From: Kwoniella bestiolae CBS 10118
Lineage: Eukaryota; Basidiomycota; Tremellomycetes; Tremellales; Cryptococcaceae
NCBI RefSeq assembly: GCF_000512585.2
Contig: NC_089248.1
Location: 1,178,001 to 1,242,000, forward strand
Reading direction: 5' to 3'
DNA length: 64,000 bases
Made by a program: the position numbers and the translations under genes. This document shows, piece by piece, positions 14,560 through 33,553 of this stretch. Numbering within the stretch: the stretch's first letter is position 1; each line of letters starts with the position of its first letter. Under the pieces are notes generated by a model. The model searched no databases and was not told the DNA's origin. It was given only the letters and a program-made list of their open reading frames with translations.

Positions 14560-17500
14560 ATGAACCCATCCTCAACGTGCTACACCATCGTCCACGATGA
14601 CCTGATTGACGCACCTTCTTCACAGGACTTGCGAAATGCTCTGCAGAAGGGATCAGACGAGGTCAAGCTGGAGACCATGAGGAGGATCATCGTTAGCACA
14701 TTGAACGGTCAAGGTCATGTCAGTCAATTTAGGCTCTACTATCTTCTATCTTGAGTAGCAAAGTGACTGATCTGTCGTTTGGATATATATAGCCCTCATT
14801 GCTCATGCCTATCATTCAATATGTCATGCCCTCACGTAATAAGCAGTTGAAGAAGATGTTGCATTTCTATTGGGAGTGAGCTAACCCTACGATGACAGAA
14901 CGATACAGTTGATGCTGATGGTTGAATTGGGAAATAGGATATGCCCTAAACTTGATGATAATGGAAAATTGAAGCAGGAGATGATCTTGGTAGTGTGAGC
15001 TCAATTATCCTAAACCTCTCCACAAAGGATGAGCTGACTTGTATATAATCCAGTAACGCTATCCGAAATGATTTGGTGAGCTCCAAAGGATCCAACTAAG
15101 GACGTCAAGAAGCTGACTAGTCACAAAACAGCAACACCCCAACGAATACATCCGAGGAGCGACCTTGCGTTTCCTCCAGAAGATCAGAGAGTCAGAGCTA
15201 TTAGAACCTTTGGTTCCAATCGTCAGATCATGTCTGGTAAGTTGCGTACTCGGTGTTGTCCATCGCAGCTGACGCGCGGGCCAACTTACCTACCCTCTGT
15301 GCAATGCTGTAGGAACACCGTCATTCGTTCGTCCGAAAGAACGCAGTCTTCGCCACATATACCATCTACCAAGATCACGAACATCTTATACCTGATGCAC
15401 CCGAACTATTGGAGACTTTCTTAGTAGCTGTAAGCTCTATTTCACTGGATGAGATTGCAGTTGATAAGCTTACATCTCTTGATTATCATTGAAGGAATCC
15501 GACTCAACATGTAAACGAAATGCCTTTGTCACACTCTGCAACATCTCTCAGCCTACTGCTGTTCGATATCTCCTCAACAACTTTGATCAGATCTCAGGAA
15601 TGGATGAGTTAATGCAGATGGCTGTGATTGAGTTGGTCAGAAAGGAAGCTAAGACCGAGGGTGGACATAGGGTAAGCAGTTGCTGTCCCAGACCAGTCAG
15701 ACTATCAGTTACTGAATGAATTGCACATCGCTTAGGCGAAGTGGATCAGATGTATCTTCGAGCTCCTCAATGCTGAATCTCACGCTGTGAAGTACGAGGC
15801 AGCTACCAGCCTAACTACATTGACTCAAAACCCTGCTGCCGTAAAAGGTGAGCTGGCCTTCTCGTCCAGGAGATGCAAGAGCGTAGCAGGCTGACACAAT
15901 GATCTACAGCTGCTGCTGCTGCACTCGCTGAGCTCATTGTCAAAGAAGCCGATAACAATGTCAAACTTATCGTACTTGATCGATTTGACAATCTTAGAGC
16001 TAAACATGAACATGTGTTGGATCCTATGGTCATGGATATCCTCAAGGTGTTGACGAGGTAAGTGTTCTCGTTGCTTTATCAGAACCAAGCTAAACCTCCT
16101 CGATAGCCCTGATATGGAGGTCAAGCGAAAAGCTCTGGGTATCGCTCTTGAGATGGTGACTAGCAGAAACGTAGAAGACGTAGTCTTGTTTTTGAAAAAG
16201 CAGCTACAGGGCACTCTTGATCAAGACTTTGACAAGGTGAGCTTCATCCCTTCTAAGGGTTACAAATAGCTAACGCAAGACCATTCCGCATAGAACCTTG
16301 AATACCGACAACTCCTCATTCAAAGCATCCACTCCTGCGCCATCAAGTTCTCAGAAGTTGCCGCCAATGTCGTCCATGTCCTTATGGACTTCTTGGGAGA
16401 CTCGAACAACCCTTCTGCAGTGGACGTTATTTCCTTTGTCCGGTGAGCTATCCTTCCACCATTCTTCATGATGCAAAAGGTACAGATAGCTGATACATCT
16501 CATGCAGTGAGGTAGTGGAACGATTCCCAGATCTCCGACCAGCTATCACAGAGAAACTCGTTTCTACATTCGGAGATATCAAATCTGGAAAGGTGTTCAG
16601 GGGAGCTATGTGGATAGTTGGAGAGTACGCTACCGGCCCTTCTGATATCAAGATAGCCATCCAGGAGATCAGGAAGGTTTTGGGAGAAATCCCCATCTTA
16701 GCGTCCGAACAGGTAAGTATCTACATTCGCTGCAGTTGAAGGGGTTCCAGCTTACGAGATTTGCATAGCGCCTACTGGATGAAGCTGAAGCTGCCGATGA
16801 GAATACTACTGAGAAAGAAGAAGCCCCGAAAGCCGTCACTACCACCCGAGTGCTGGCCGATGGTACTTATGCTACTGAGACTGTATACACCTCAACAGCC
16901 CAGGCAGCAAGATTGGAACAGGTCCGAGCAGCTACCAAACCACCATTACGTGCTTTGATACTCGGTGGAGATTTCTTCACGGCTTCAGTCTTAGCTGCAA
17001 CCCTTACCAAACTTGTCCTTCGATTCTCCGAGGGTCAATCCGATTCTCAATCTATCAATACCCTCCGAGCGGAAGCTATCCTCATCATGACCTCTATCAT
17101 CCGAGTTGGTCAATCGAAGTTCGTCGCCGTTCCTATCGATGAAGATTCTCAAGAAAGGATAATGAACTGTATAGAAACTCTTGCGGAATTGCAGTCTTCT
17201 AAGATTTTGCAGGATGTGTTCTTGCATGATACGAAGGCTGCTTATGCTAAGATGGTGGCTACTGAGGAGGTGAGCTATTCGATTCACGTTCAACTCGATT
17301 GTTAGCTGACTTAAGGTTTGATTGAACAGAAAAAAGCATTGGAGAAGAAAGAAAGGGAAAGCAAGACTACGACTGTCCAAGCGGATGACTTGATCACATT
17401 CAGGCAACTGTCCAAGAAATCTACACTTGGTGATGTTGATGACGTGAGTTCGTCTGTCGTGACCGAAATAGAAGGTGATAAGCTGACCAATGGACTTTCT

Positions 17501-18474
17501 GTATAGTTCGATGACCTCGTAGCAGCCACCGGAGCAGCGGAAGTTCAAGACGACTTCGTATCCAAACTATCTCGAATCTCCCAATTAACCGGTTTCTCCG
17601 ACCCAGTCTACGCTGAGACAGTAGTGACATTATCGCAATACGATATCATCCTCGACGTCTTGTTGGTCAACACTACAAACGAGACCATGCAGAACCTCAC
17701 CGTGGACTTTGCGACGCTAGGAGATCTCAAGCTTGTCGAGAGGCCTGCTGCTGTTACCCTTGCTCCTCATGGATTTCACTCTCTCACTGCTACTGTCAAA
17801 GTCTCGTCGACGGAAACTGGCGTGATCTTTGGTGCGATCACGTACCAGAAGCAGGGTGCAAGCGACTCGGATGTGACTATTGTGATGTCGGATATTCATG
17901 TGGATATCATGAGTTTCATCAAGCCCAACTATGTGAACGAGGCTCAGGTGAGTTACGCTCTACTTGGGATTGCTTGTTAGGTGGATGACTGATGTATCTG
18001 GTCATGTGTAGTTCCGATCGATGTGGACCGAATTCGAATGGGAGGTAAGTGCCTTCAGCTTACCGACCGTAAGATGAAGGAACAACAAGCTGATGGATGT
18101 TTTGCGACATAGAACAAGGTAGCAGTGCAAACTTCCATCTCGGACTTGCGAGCGTACCTCGACCATCTACTCAAATCTACACATATGGCGCTGCTCACGC
18201 CCGAAGCTGCTCTGTCGGGAGATTGCGATTTCCTTTCTGCCAATTTGGCTGCCAAGTCGTTGTTTGGTAAGTGCTACTTCCCATCTTTATGTGAAGTTGG
18301 AGCTGACTTTTTATCGTTTGACTTGGTATAGGCGAAGATGCCCTTGCGAATGCGTCCATCGAAAGGACAGAGGATGGTTCCATCACAGGACACGTCAGGA
18401 TAAGATCCAAGACTCAGGGTATAGCTTTGAGTTTGGGAGATAAGATCACGTTGAGCCAGAAGGCTTTGAAGTGA
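14560..18474 (+). CDS. SEC26: Coatomer (COPI) subunit beta
   Basis: About 18 exons encode roughly 950 residues, the normal length for beta-COP. The start [20 protein letters not shown] is followed by the adaptin-like solenoid ([48 protein letters not shown]). Then come the linker with [20 protein letters not shown] and the C-terminal appendage ([25 protein letters not shown]), all typical of Sec26/COPB1. It is part of the COPI coat that drives Golgi-to-ER and intra-Golgi transport and binds Arf1. Introns are all about 50-75 nt with consistent phases. No disruption was seen. Confidence 0.95.
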
Positions 18475-18919
18475 TGATGTTGGAATGGAGTTGAAGAAAA
18501 GCTTTTAAGGTTGATTGAGATCTCTCTCTTGTAAAGACATAGATATTATATGATTATGGAGTATGGGGTATGGGGTACGAAATTGGATATGATTATTACT
18601 CTATGCACAGAATTACCTGGTTTATAATGATTCCTACCTGGGACACATAAAGATGGAAGAGGTGCAGATGGATCGGTGGTATCCGCCCATGCGCTAGTTC
18701 GCGTTCCTTGGTTTCTGCTTGTTGTCAATGTTGGTTTGTCTTGAGTACACTGATTGTATAGATTGTCCTTTGATACAGACATAAACAACCAAACCCATGA
18801 TCATCAAGAAATCAATCATCTGCATCTATATCGTATACTCAAGTGCAAGAAAGAACAGATAGTGCCAACAATCCCCAACAACCACCACTTAATAACCCAA
18901 TAACGCCCCCCAATCCAAG
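18475..18919. promoter_or_regulatory. SEC26 3' flank / GRH1 promoter
   Basis: 445 bp in tandem orientation with no gene. No specific element recognised. Confidence 0.4.
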
Positions 18920-20252
18920 ATGGGCCAATCCTCCTCTCTCCCCACCTCCCTCCCATCCATCGCACTACATTGCCTCCGCGTCGTTGACTCGTCCCCCGCC
19001 GATGGGCTGGTAGAACCATACTTCGATTACGTGATTGGAATCTCGACGGAGCAGGGGAACAACCAGGATTTGGCGAGTCTTTCTGAGGACGGTACGAATA
19101 GCTTGGTTGGATTGAGTAAAGTCGTAGAGGAGAATGAGGGGAGGTTGGTGGGGTTGAGGGTTTATAATGCAAAGTCTCAGAGGATACGGGGTGAGTAACT
19201 TGTTTCCCCTGGTCATATGATATTTTCCGAAAGTAGATGGAGTAGTGGTTTCTTGTCAGAGATGTCGGAGAGAGGGTTGAGATGGGACGAATCACGTTCT
19301 GCTTTATCTTCTGAGTTTCTTGGAGGATCCTGATGGTGTGTATCACATGGGACACGATGGATTCACGGTCGAGTTAAGGGCGAGATATTAGGCAGGAAGA
19401 CGTAAACGAGTGAATCATTTGCTGAGCTGACATCGAGCTATAATGAGAGTAGACGTCCACATTACACCCTCGAGAGCATGGGCCGAAGCGTTACTACTTG
19501 CCAATGGAGATTCCCTTCCTACTTCCTCTTCTACTTCCTCGTCAAATCCAACGGGCACACCAAAACCTTCTTTACTTGGTTTATCATTACGGGTGTGTAA
19601 TCCTGCGAATGCGTTGGAGAGCGTTTATCATGTTCTCGATGTGTTGGAGGGATCCCCCGCGGAGGTGAGTCCAGCGTCACAGAGAAACCTATCTATATAT
19701 GAAATATAATGCTGACAGTGAAAAATTGGGTCTTCCCCTCAGATGGCTGGCCTAGTACCGTGGGGTGACTACGTCTTAGCTTGGTCAGGGGGGCCATTGC
19801 ATTCCGAGAACGATTTCTATAATTTGATTGAAGCTCATGTGGATAAGCCTTTGAGGTTGTTTGTGTACAATTCTGATCTGGAGTGAGTACAAACAATCTG
19901 ACACTGATACTCTATCAGTCTCTGTAGACTGGTGTAATACCGTGTATAGGAAGAGCTGACAGCCTTCCGTCCGATCACAGCAACCTACGTGAGGTCATAC
20001 TGTACCCTACAAGACAATGGGGAGGAGAAGGTTTGATAGGGTGTGGTATCGGGTGAGTGACCTCGTCCTCCTTCTCTTCAGCTCTAAGATTCACTGTATC
20101 GAGATGAATAGCTGATCATGTTCTGTAGATACGGCCTCTTACATCGTATACCACGTCCGTCCACGCCGCCTACCGCACCTCCCCTTGATGGATATTTCGA
20201 TCAAAGTGCAAATGCTCAAAACAGACAACCTGAACAGATTGCTTCTCAGTGA
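18920..20252 (+). CDS. GRH1: Golgi reassembly-stacking protein (GRASP) homologue
   Basis: Five exons (18920-19190, 19453-19664, 19743-19882, 19981-20052, 20129-20252) encode 272 residues. MGQSSS has Gly2 in a myristoylation-like context. Two PDZ-like GRASP halves follow: LHCLRVVDSSPADGLVEPYFDYVIGI and LGLSLRVCNPANALESVYHVLDVLEGSPAEMAGLVPWGDYVLAW. The end IGCGIGYGLLHRIP is a GRASP hallmark. The protein tethers COPII/early Golgi membranes and supports unconventional secretion. Unlike animal GRASPs it has only a short tail after the domain. The first intron (19191-19452) is long for this genome. Confidence 0.92.
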
Positions 20253-20874
20253 TAGTAATAGTGACATCCTTCTGTTCTTGTGATTCTGGGCTCGATGCTA
20301 CGCCATGCTATGAATATGAATTTATGATAAGGCATAATGTCCAAGTTGATTTGTATATCTTTCATGCATGCAATAGTGAGCTTTGACTATGTAACCAGGG
20401 TATATGTATATGGCCTAATAAAACCACGCGACTGATTAGACAGAGTGGATGTTTCAGAATAAACCATCAGCCCCTCCGCGTCACAATAGGACTATAACAA
20501 CGATCAAAGCTCAACCATATACACTGCTGCTCTATCTCATCAAACATCATCATCATATTGCTTCTCTTGATTCTTCTTGCATTGTATTCCACTGCATTCC
20601 ATTCCATTCACGACTCTCACGATTACCATAGACGACACCAGCTTGGCTTGGACAACGAGCCAAACAAACACATCGACAACGACATCATCAACTTCAGAAC
20701 ATCCCATTCAGTTGATTGTACCCAAAAGACACCAAGCACCCTCTACGAGTACTCTTCTTCACACGTCCCTCTTTTACCTCTCTGAGCCCTTGGTCTTGAT
20801 CAAGTGGCAACTCCCTCTTCCCATTAGATTCATACCATATCCAAGCAGCATATCATATCATATAGCATAACATC
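20253..20874. promoter_or_regulatory. GRH1 3' flank / Ste20-kinase promoter
   Basis: 622 bp with no supported gene. It is rich in ATC/CATC triplets (about 20540-20700) just upstream of the kinase ATG, consistent with a pyrimidine-rich leader. Confidence 0.4.
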
Positions 20875-23489
<2,615 letters not shown>

Positions 23490-23996
23490 TGGTCCTCTAT
23501 ATTTTTTGTTTATGAACTTTATGTACTGGGATGATTTCTCCTCGAGAAACCGGTTACAGCTATCTATACGTCGAACGTCACTCCTCTACTCTTCGCTAAG
23601 CCTACTGACACTCTCGTCATCATCCATCTTGGTTCTACGCAATGTGAAGTATACATACATGTATTGGAGGTTGTGCATCTGCATCTAGATCTACCGTCCT
23701 CATACATATCACATCTGCAGGTGTCTTACGGCCGTAGCAAGATGCATAATAATGCCAAGAACACCTCGGTGATGTCGTTGGGCCGGTTGATCCGTTAACC
23801 GGCATGATCCATGATCAACCTAATCTAATGTTTGTCATGGTTGCACCGCCACTAGATAAGTACAAGTCTGTTCGGATCTCACTTCTCTCCTTGATATAAT
23901 CTTCCTCTTTTCAAGTGACACCTCTGATCAAACTAGACCTACCTCTACACCCCTACTCTGTAATATACTTTCGCTCAACACTGTACACCCCACGAC
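23490..23996. promoter_or_regulatory. Intergenic, kinase 3' flank / VWA gene promoter
   Basis: 507 bp with no gene. It includes a GGCCGGTTGATCCGTTAACCGGC-like near-palindrome at about 23781-23803 and a pyrimidine-rich leader before the VWA gene start. Confidence 0.4.
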
Positions 23997-25492
23997 ATGT
24001 CAATATTCAGACCCAAATCATGGAGACGATCCAAGAACCTAAGTAGCACTTCCAATGGGAATGGGATTGTCGAACTTCCTGTTTCAGCTCCAGCTCCAGA
24101 TCCTTCACCATATATAATGCAAGATACCATCCCCTCAAGCAGCGCACCAACGTCGACGAAGAGGGGATCTGTCCATCAACAACCACAAAATGTACCTAAA
24201 ATATCCACAGCCAACGCTCCCGCACCACCGGCTTACGCTCCTACCTCGCCTGTAGATGGATTTCGAGATAGGTCTGGTGAGGATCCGCTGGAGATTTTAA
24301 GGGAGTACGATACGGTATTCTTAAGTACGTGTCTATTCTCCTTTTCTTTTCTTAAGCCGTCTGTTCATCCTACATTCTTCCCATATCCCTTATTTGGTCC
24401 AGAAACCAGGCTGATATCGCACAGTCGACGACAGCTCGTCGATGAAAGGTCGAAGATGGAACGAAGCACGTACATCACTTATGGGCGTGGCGGACATCGC
24501 GGCGCGGTACGACCAAGATGGGATTGATGTCAAGTTTTTGAATAGCAGGAAGGAAGGGAATGGGATGAGGGTGGGTCCAAGTTCCCCTTTCCTCTTCCTT
24601 ATCCCTATTTCCAATTGTTCCCTTTTCCACATTTCAAGGCTGTAGGGCTGTAGTATATTGACTGACGGTATGCCTTCAATATAGACGGGAAATCAGGTGA
24701 TGCAGCTGTTCGAAGCTGTCAAACCCAGCGGGGCGACCCCGTGAGTGCTCGCTCAGGACTGATCTTACCATTTACCACAGACTCCTATCTCCGATTTGAG
24801 TTGTGTTAGCTGATGATGATTGATTTCTCCCCATGGCTTTAGAACAGGTCAGAGACTAGAAAATATCCTACGAGAGTACATGCAAACCCTCGAAAGGGGT
24901 AATCGGACTTCTTCGTTGTTCTCCAGCTCGAGGAATCCGGGGACTGGGAATGTGAAACCTATGAATCTGATTGTAATTACTGATGGAGGTGAGTCAACTC
25001 ACTCATCTCATTGACTGTTGGGTGGATAGCTGATGGTCCGTTTCACTAGCTCCCACGGACGATCCTGAGAGTGTAATCATAACATTTGCTAAGCGTGTGA
25101 GTTAGACGTGATGTCTCCTCATCTAAATGAAGAGATAGGGAGCTAATCTTGTCTGTGGATTGTCATAGCTCGATAAAGGTGAATACCCCTTATCTCAAGT
25201 AGGTATCCAATTCCTTCAAGTGGGCGACGATCCATCTGTAAGTGCTCTTTTGCCTTTATATGCCCTTTCACAGCTTGTAGATCTATACTGTTAATGGTAC
25301 TGATTCATATGATGTACGTTTGATCAGGCCAAGGAAGCCCTACAAGAACTCGACGACGGATTATCGGACAAACACGACATAAGAGATATGGTCGATACTG
25401 TACCTTACTGCGGGCAGCAATTGACGGCCGAAGTCATAGTCAAGACGCTCATTGGGGGGATCAACAGGAGGATGGACAGGAAGAGCTCGTAG
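23997..25492 (+). CDS. von Willebrand factor A domain protein (short paralogue)
   Basis: Seven exons (23997-24324, 24425-24570, 24685-24740, 24843-24988, 25050-25096, 25169-25237, 25328-25492) encode 318 residues. A Ser/Pro-rich N terminus of about 95 residues precedes one VWA domain with an intact MIDAS: FLIDDSSSM (DxSxS), GATPTG and VITDGAPTDDPESV. The end VIVKTLIGGINRRMDR is shared with the larger paralogue at 29.7-32.7 kb. Intracellular fungal VWA proteins of this kind bind partners through a Mg2+ site; the partner here is unknown. No signal peptide is present. Confidence 0.82.
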
Positions 25493-25723
25493 GGATGGTA
25501 GATCATGTATAGCGAAATATAGTCGTACTTATATGTATCATTATAATGGAACTAGAATCAGTGAATTGGTGAATCAGAAAGTGTAGCTTAGATTGTTTTA
25601 ACATGTATCATATTAATGAGTCGTTGGACAGGTGCAAACGTGCTCATCCGATCGAACGGCATTTGTAATCATGCATGCATCAAACCACAACATATCTCCA
25701 TTCCTCTGCCAACCTTCTGGGAA

Positions 25724-29110
<3,387 letters not shown>

Positions 29111-29700
29111 ATTGGATCTTATGGTGTGTTAATAAACGGAGAGGACAAAGGCAAGAATAAAGTGAACAACAGGGGGGAGAGATGCTTCAACTTTCAGAGA
29201 TGGAGATTGAGATTGCTTTGTGCTCTCCGGAAATTTTGAGTGACTTTACTTGCCGAGCTTTTAAAACCCTGAATGAACTGAAGTGATTACGAAATTTTGT
29301 ATTTGGGAGATGTCATGGTGTAATGAACCTTGACCGGTGATTAGAGTTATCTGTTATCCCGTTTTGTAATCGTAATCTCTCGGCCGGACGATACTCGAGT
29401 ATGGTCTTGAGCTGTGCACGTTGAGAGAGCAAGAGATCAAGCCAGAAGTGCCTAATTCGTCATATGAGTACTACTACTCTTCTTACTACCGATACAACAA
29501 TCATCATTCACTGGACACAAAACACAGAACACAGAACACAGCCATCTTGATATCAGTTATATAATAGGACAGACAGTAACGGCAACTATCCAATTTGGCT
29601 TGGCAATCCACTCTATCCGCTTATCTTCTGTACAGTACAAACCATTCATCCGCAGCAACACTTTCCTAGATAATAGATACCCAAACAACCCCCTGGCAAG
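29111..29700. promoter_or_regulatory. Divergent promoter, PRMT3 (-) and UIM-VWA gene (+)
   Basis: 590 bp. Contains AACACAG triplicated near 29520-29540 and a CACGTT at about 29417. An overlapping minus-strand frame (29557-29898) runs antisense into the first exons and shows no protein features. Confidence 0.4.
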
Positions 29701-32678
29701 ATGAATAGCGCAGAGGTGATGAGGCAGAACCGTCTGGTGAGTGAAGACCATCCAATCATCCCTTGACCGAGCACTGACAGGGTAGATATGTGACATCCGC
29801 AGAGGTATAACATGGGGCCTATGCTCACTTCCTCGAACGTATATTGGGCATTTGCGAATAGACAATACGTGACGGATCCTGAGTGAGTAATCGCTCACCT
29901 TGAACAGCTGTTCGGTCTTGGATGAACAAGCTGATGAATGATATATGACTGGATCGCAGATATGTCAAAGCTGTGATAAGGAATTACGTGCACTTCAAAG
30001 CTCAACGGGGTAAATCAAAGTATGAGATCAGTCAAAAGTTGGAGATGTTAGAGAGGGAGGTGAGCTGAACCCTTACCTTCTCAACATGACGTGAAAATGT
30101 GTATAGCTGATCATTAGCTCTGAGAGTATAGTTCTCTCAATATGCATATGCATTCCGAGCAATCAGACAGGAATATCAACTACCTCCATCTCGTGTATTA
30201 CCTGCGCCCAGAGTCACATCAGATACCACCAATCTCCGCCGTGTACAGACTTCTACCACACCTGCACGAACTCCCAATTCAATCACTCGAACTCATACAA
30301 CTGTAGGAGCGACTACCACCAGACCTGCAGCGAATAACGACGATGAACCTCCTCCACCACCTTATCAAAGCCAAGATCCTGATCCAGCATCCACCAGGAT
30401 ACTCCAGGAATCCCTAGCGGCCGAGGCGGAACGAACAGGGAGTTTGGCAGGTCAGACCGTCTCTCAGCCTAATACAGCTACTACCAGTACCACACCTCCC
30501 TCGTCAGCTAGCCAGCCACAATCTGGAGGACCTGCGCAGAGCGCAGTGGATGATGGACCGCAGCGAATACCTAGTGATCCGGAATTAGCGAGGGTATGGG
30601 AAGAATCGCAATTGGAAGAGGCGAAGAGGGCTAGTCTGGCTTGGCAGGTGGAACAGCAGGAATTACAGGAAGCTATGCGATTGAGTTTGGCAGAGTCAGA
30701 ATCCAGGGGAGAAGGAACATCGTCATCCACATCGACATCAAATGCTATGGCTGGTCCGAGTAATCATCCTGTACCGACTATACCTGAGAGCCAGTCTTCA
30801 GAAGGAACGAATAACAGTGGTCAGGAGATGAGAGACTTGGTGCAAGGTATGGAAGAAATGATCATTCCTGGTTCCTACAATCCTGTTCAACCACCACCTT
30901 CAGCTTCAGCGGGGACATCACATACCACCAACAATCAACTTCAAAACATCCTCGACGAACAATCAGCATCATACACCGGTCAGACACCGTTGACGCCGCA
31001 GAAAACGGGATTTCAAATCCAAAGCAAAAACCCATTCTTATCCTCCAACGAGAAAGAACAGCTTCAAGCTATGGAGCAGGCTGCGTTGACAACTCCCACA
31101 GAACAGCATTTCAGAACTTCCAGCTTTGGTTCGCCTGGTCCAGGTTCCTCCTATACGCAATACACACCACCTAGCGGCCCTTCCCATCCTCAATCTTTCT
31201 CAGCTATGGCAGATTCTGGACCAAGTCATACTCAATCCCCGCCTCCTAATCATGCTCAACAACATACTCCACCACCTCTAACCGCTGGATCAAACCACAC
31301 ACACTATAATTCACCTTCTGAGACAAATCAACAACTATACACTCCTCCGCCTGGTCCACCCCCATCCCATCTTCGTATTGTCACTCCCACATCTCCGACC
31401 TCAAGACCATTACCTGCAACACCCAAGGATCAATTCCCATGGGACGGACCATCTATGAGTCCAAGTAATACCTTATCAAGTCCGATATTCCATAATCAAG
31501 CTAGCCTGTCCTCGCCAATAGCAGAATCGCATAATAATTTGCATCAGACACTACAAGGTACCCCTCCGCCATTGCCTGCAAGGAGGAAATCGTTTGTTCC
31601 TCCACCGGGGAAAGAGGATGCCCTGGAGATGTTGAGGGATTTCGATACGGTTTTCTTGGGTGAGTTTAAGTCAACAGCAGGCATTGCTTTCTTTCTCCTT
31701 TACTATGCAAGCCGTAGAGAGATGAAAAATTGACTCGGTCAATCCAGTCGACGACAGTACCTCGATGGCTGGAGATAGATGGTCGGAAGCCAGACAGGCT
31801 TTAATGGAGGTCGCGGAAATTGCAGCTCGCTACGATGAGAATGGGGTGGACATTTATTTCCTGAATAGCAAGAGGGTGGGCAAGGAGTTGAAGGTGAGTC
31901 ATTCTATGTGATCGTGAATCATGAAGAAGATTACCAGTTTGTGTGGGACCCAATGCTGATATATATGTATAAATAGGCTGCTCATGAGGTGGAAGATCTG
32001 TTTAGAGGGCTGGAACCCAAAGGAGCGACTCCGACGGGAATGAGGTTGGAAAGTATCTTGCGAGAGTACATGGCGAGGTTGGAGAGGTCACAGACTGCTT
32101 CTCCTACTTCCAATGGTGGTGGCTCGGATGTGTCGGTGAAAGCTATGAATCTGATTGTCGTGACTGATGGAGGTGAGTTGTTCCGCCCTTTCTCGCCCTT
32201 CATCTACCCCACTCTGTCCTCTCACTTCTCGCAATCCGCCCCTTCTTCCCTCCCACTCGTCTTGTACTTCGCCCCTCCCACTCGTCGAATGCTCACACAA
32301 GCTGACAAATCAGTTTTCGCCCACCCTCTCTTCCAACGTAAACGATTGCTCCTCTCTGATCCTACTCTCGATCGCCTCGAATTACTCTCCAAAGCCCCCA
32401 CCGACGACCCCGAATCAGTGTTGATAGCCATCGCGAAACGTCTAGATAGGGGTGAATACCCTTTATCTCAGGTTGGTGTCCAGTTCTTACAGATTGGGAA
32501 TGACTCCGAAGCGAGGGAAGCCCTGCAGGAGTTGGATGATGGATTATCGTCTACTCATGGGGTGAGGGATATGGTGGATACTGTTTTGTACAACGGTGAA
32601 GATATGAGTGCGGGGCTGATTATCAAGACTTTACTTGGGGGAATTAATAGGAGATTAGATAGGAGGAGCTCGGCGTGA
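29701..32678 (+). CDS. UIM-containing von Willebrand A domain protein (large paralogue)
   Basis: Seven exons (29701-29736, 29803-29882, 29960-30059, 30132-31659, 31748-31893, 31977-32172, 32395-32678) encode 789 residues. Residues 1-95 form a helical, basic unknown domain (NVYWAFANRQYV, YVKAVIRNYVHFKAQRGKSKYEI). A long Ser/Pro/Thr linker holds ELQEAMRLSLAES (about residues 247-260), a textbook ubiquitin-interacting motif, with a weaker copy just before it (LEEAKRASLAW). The C-terminal VWA (from about 574) has MIDAS DDSTS, GATPTG and VTDGAPTDD. It shares the VWA part and three intron positions with the gene at 24-25.5 kb. A ubiquitin-receptor role is inferred from the motif pair; it is otherwise uncharacterised. 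Confidence 0.8.
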
Positions 32679-33553
32679 GGTTTTGTATGTATTTAGCATA
32701 TAGAGTAAATGCAATATATGATACGATACTGTGCCTTCCTTCCCCTCATTACAGAGAGAGAGAAAAAGGTGTTGAAGCTGACGTCCTACATTGTATACAT
32801 GGATTCATGTTACACACGTCATGTTCAAGGTTTGTTTGTTGTGCTGTACCCGTCGCAAGTTGGATTACGTTCAACCATACGACCGTCATATACTCTGAGC
32901 GGGGATATGGAATATGAAGGTCATACTACGGGATGCATATTTCATGCTCCCGCGAGCGTGCAGACGTGGCGATAGAATAAAAGCAGGGGGGAACAATAAC
33001 AAGAACAGGGTTTTAGGGATAGGAGTTTTGTTAGTACCGGGATAGCGACCTGGGATGAACGTGAGTGAGCATATGTAGAAGAGTCTGTTCAGATCCGCCA
33101 CATTTCATGTTTATATCTGATGATGATGATGAGGATGATCGACATTCGCCATACCTCATCAGCACAGGCACGGTTTAAGGAAAACAGTGGACTGAAAAAA
33201 AAACAAAGTGACGTATTTTACATTTACAGTTGAGGGAAATGGAAAAATACAATCTACAGAGGATGCATAGATTGACATCTCATGAAACTTTGGATCATCG
33301 CACACAAAGAACTTGAACCTGAAGATAGCCTCAGTATCACCTTTGAGGACAGACTCACTCCCAGCACAGTCCGATACCTGCTCAGTCTCACTCTGCTCGG
33401 GTATACCCGTGACACCTTTGAGAGGATCCAATCTCACACTGTCTATCATCCGGTCCTTCCATCTTTCCATCTCGGAGCAGCCTCTCAATATCTTTATATC
33501 TCTTCCTCCACTTCCCCCGAGACACGCAGAGGAAGTCGCACCCATCATCCACC
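32679..33553. other. Intergenic, UIM-VWA 3' flank and hydrolase promoter
   Basis: 875 bp with no supported gene. Short open frames overlap in all directions without conserved motifs. GATGATGATGATGAGGATGAT lies at about 33118-33138. The hydrolase ATG at 33554 sits in a good CCACCATG context. Confidence 0.4.
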
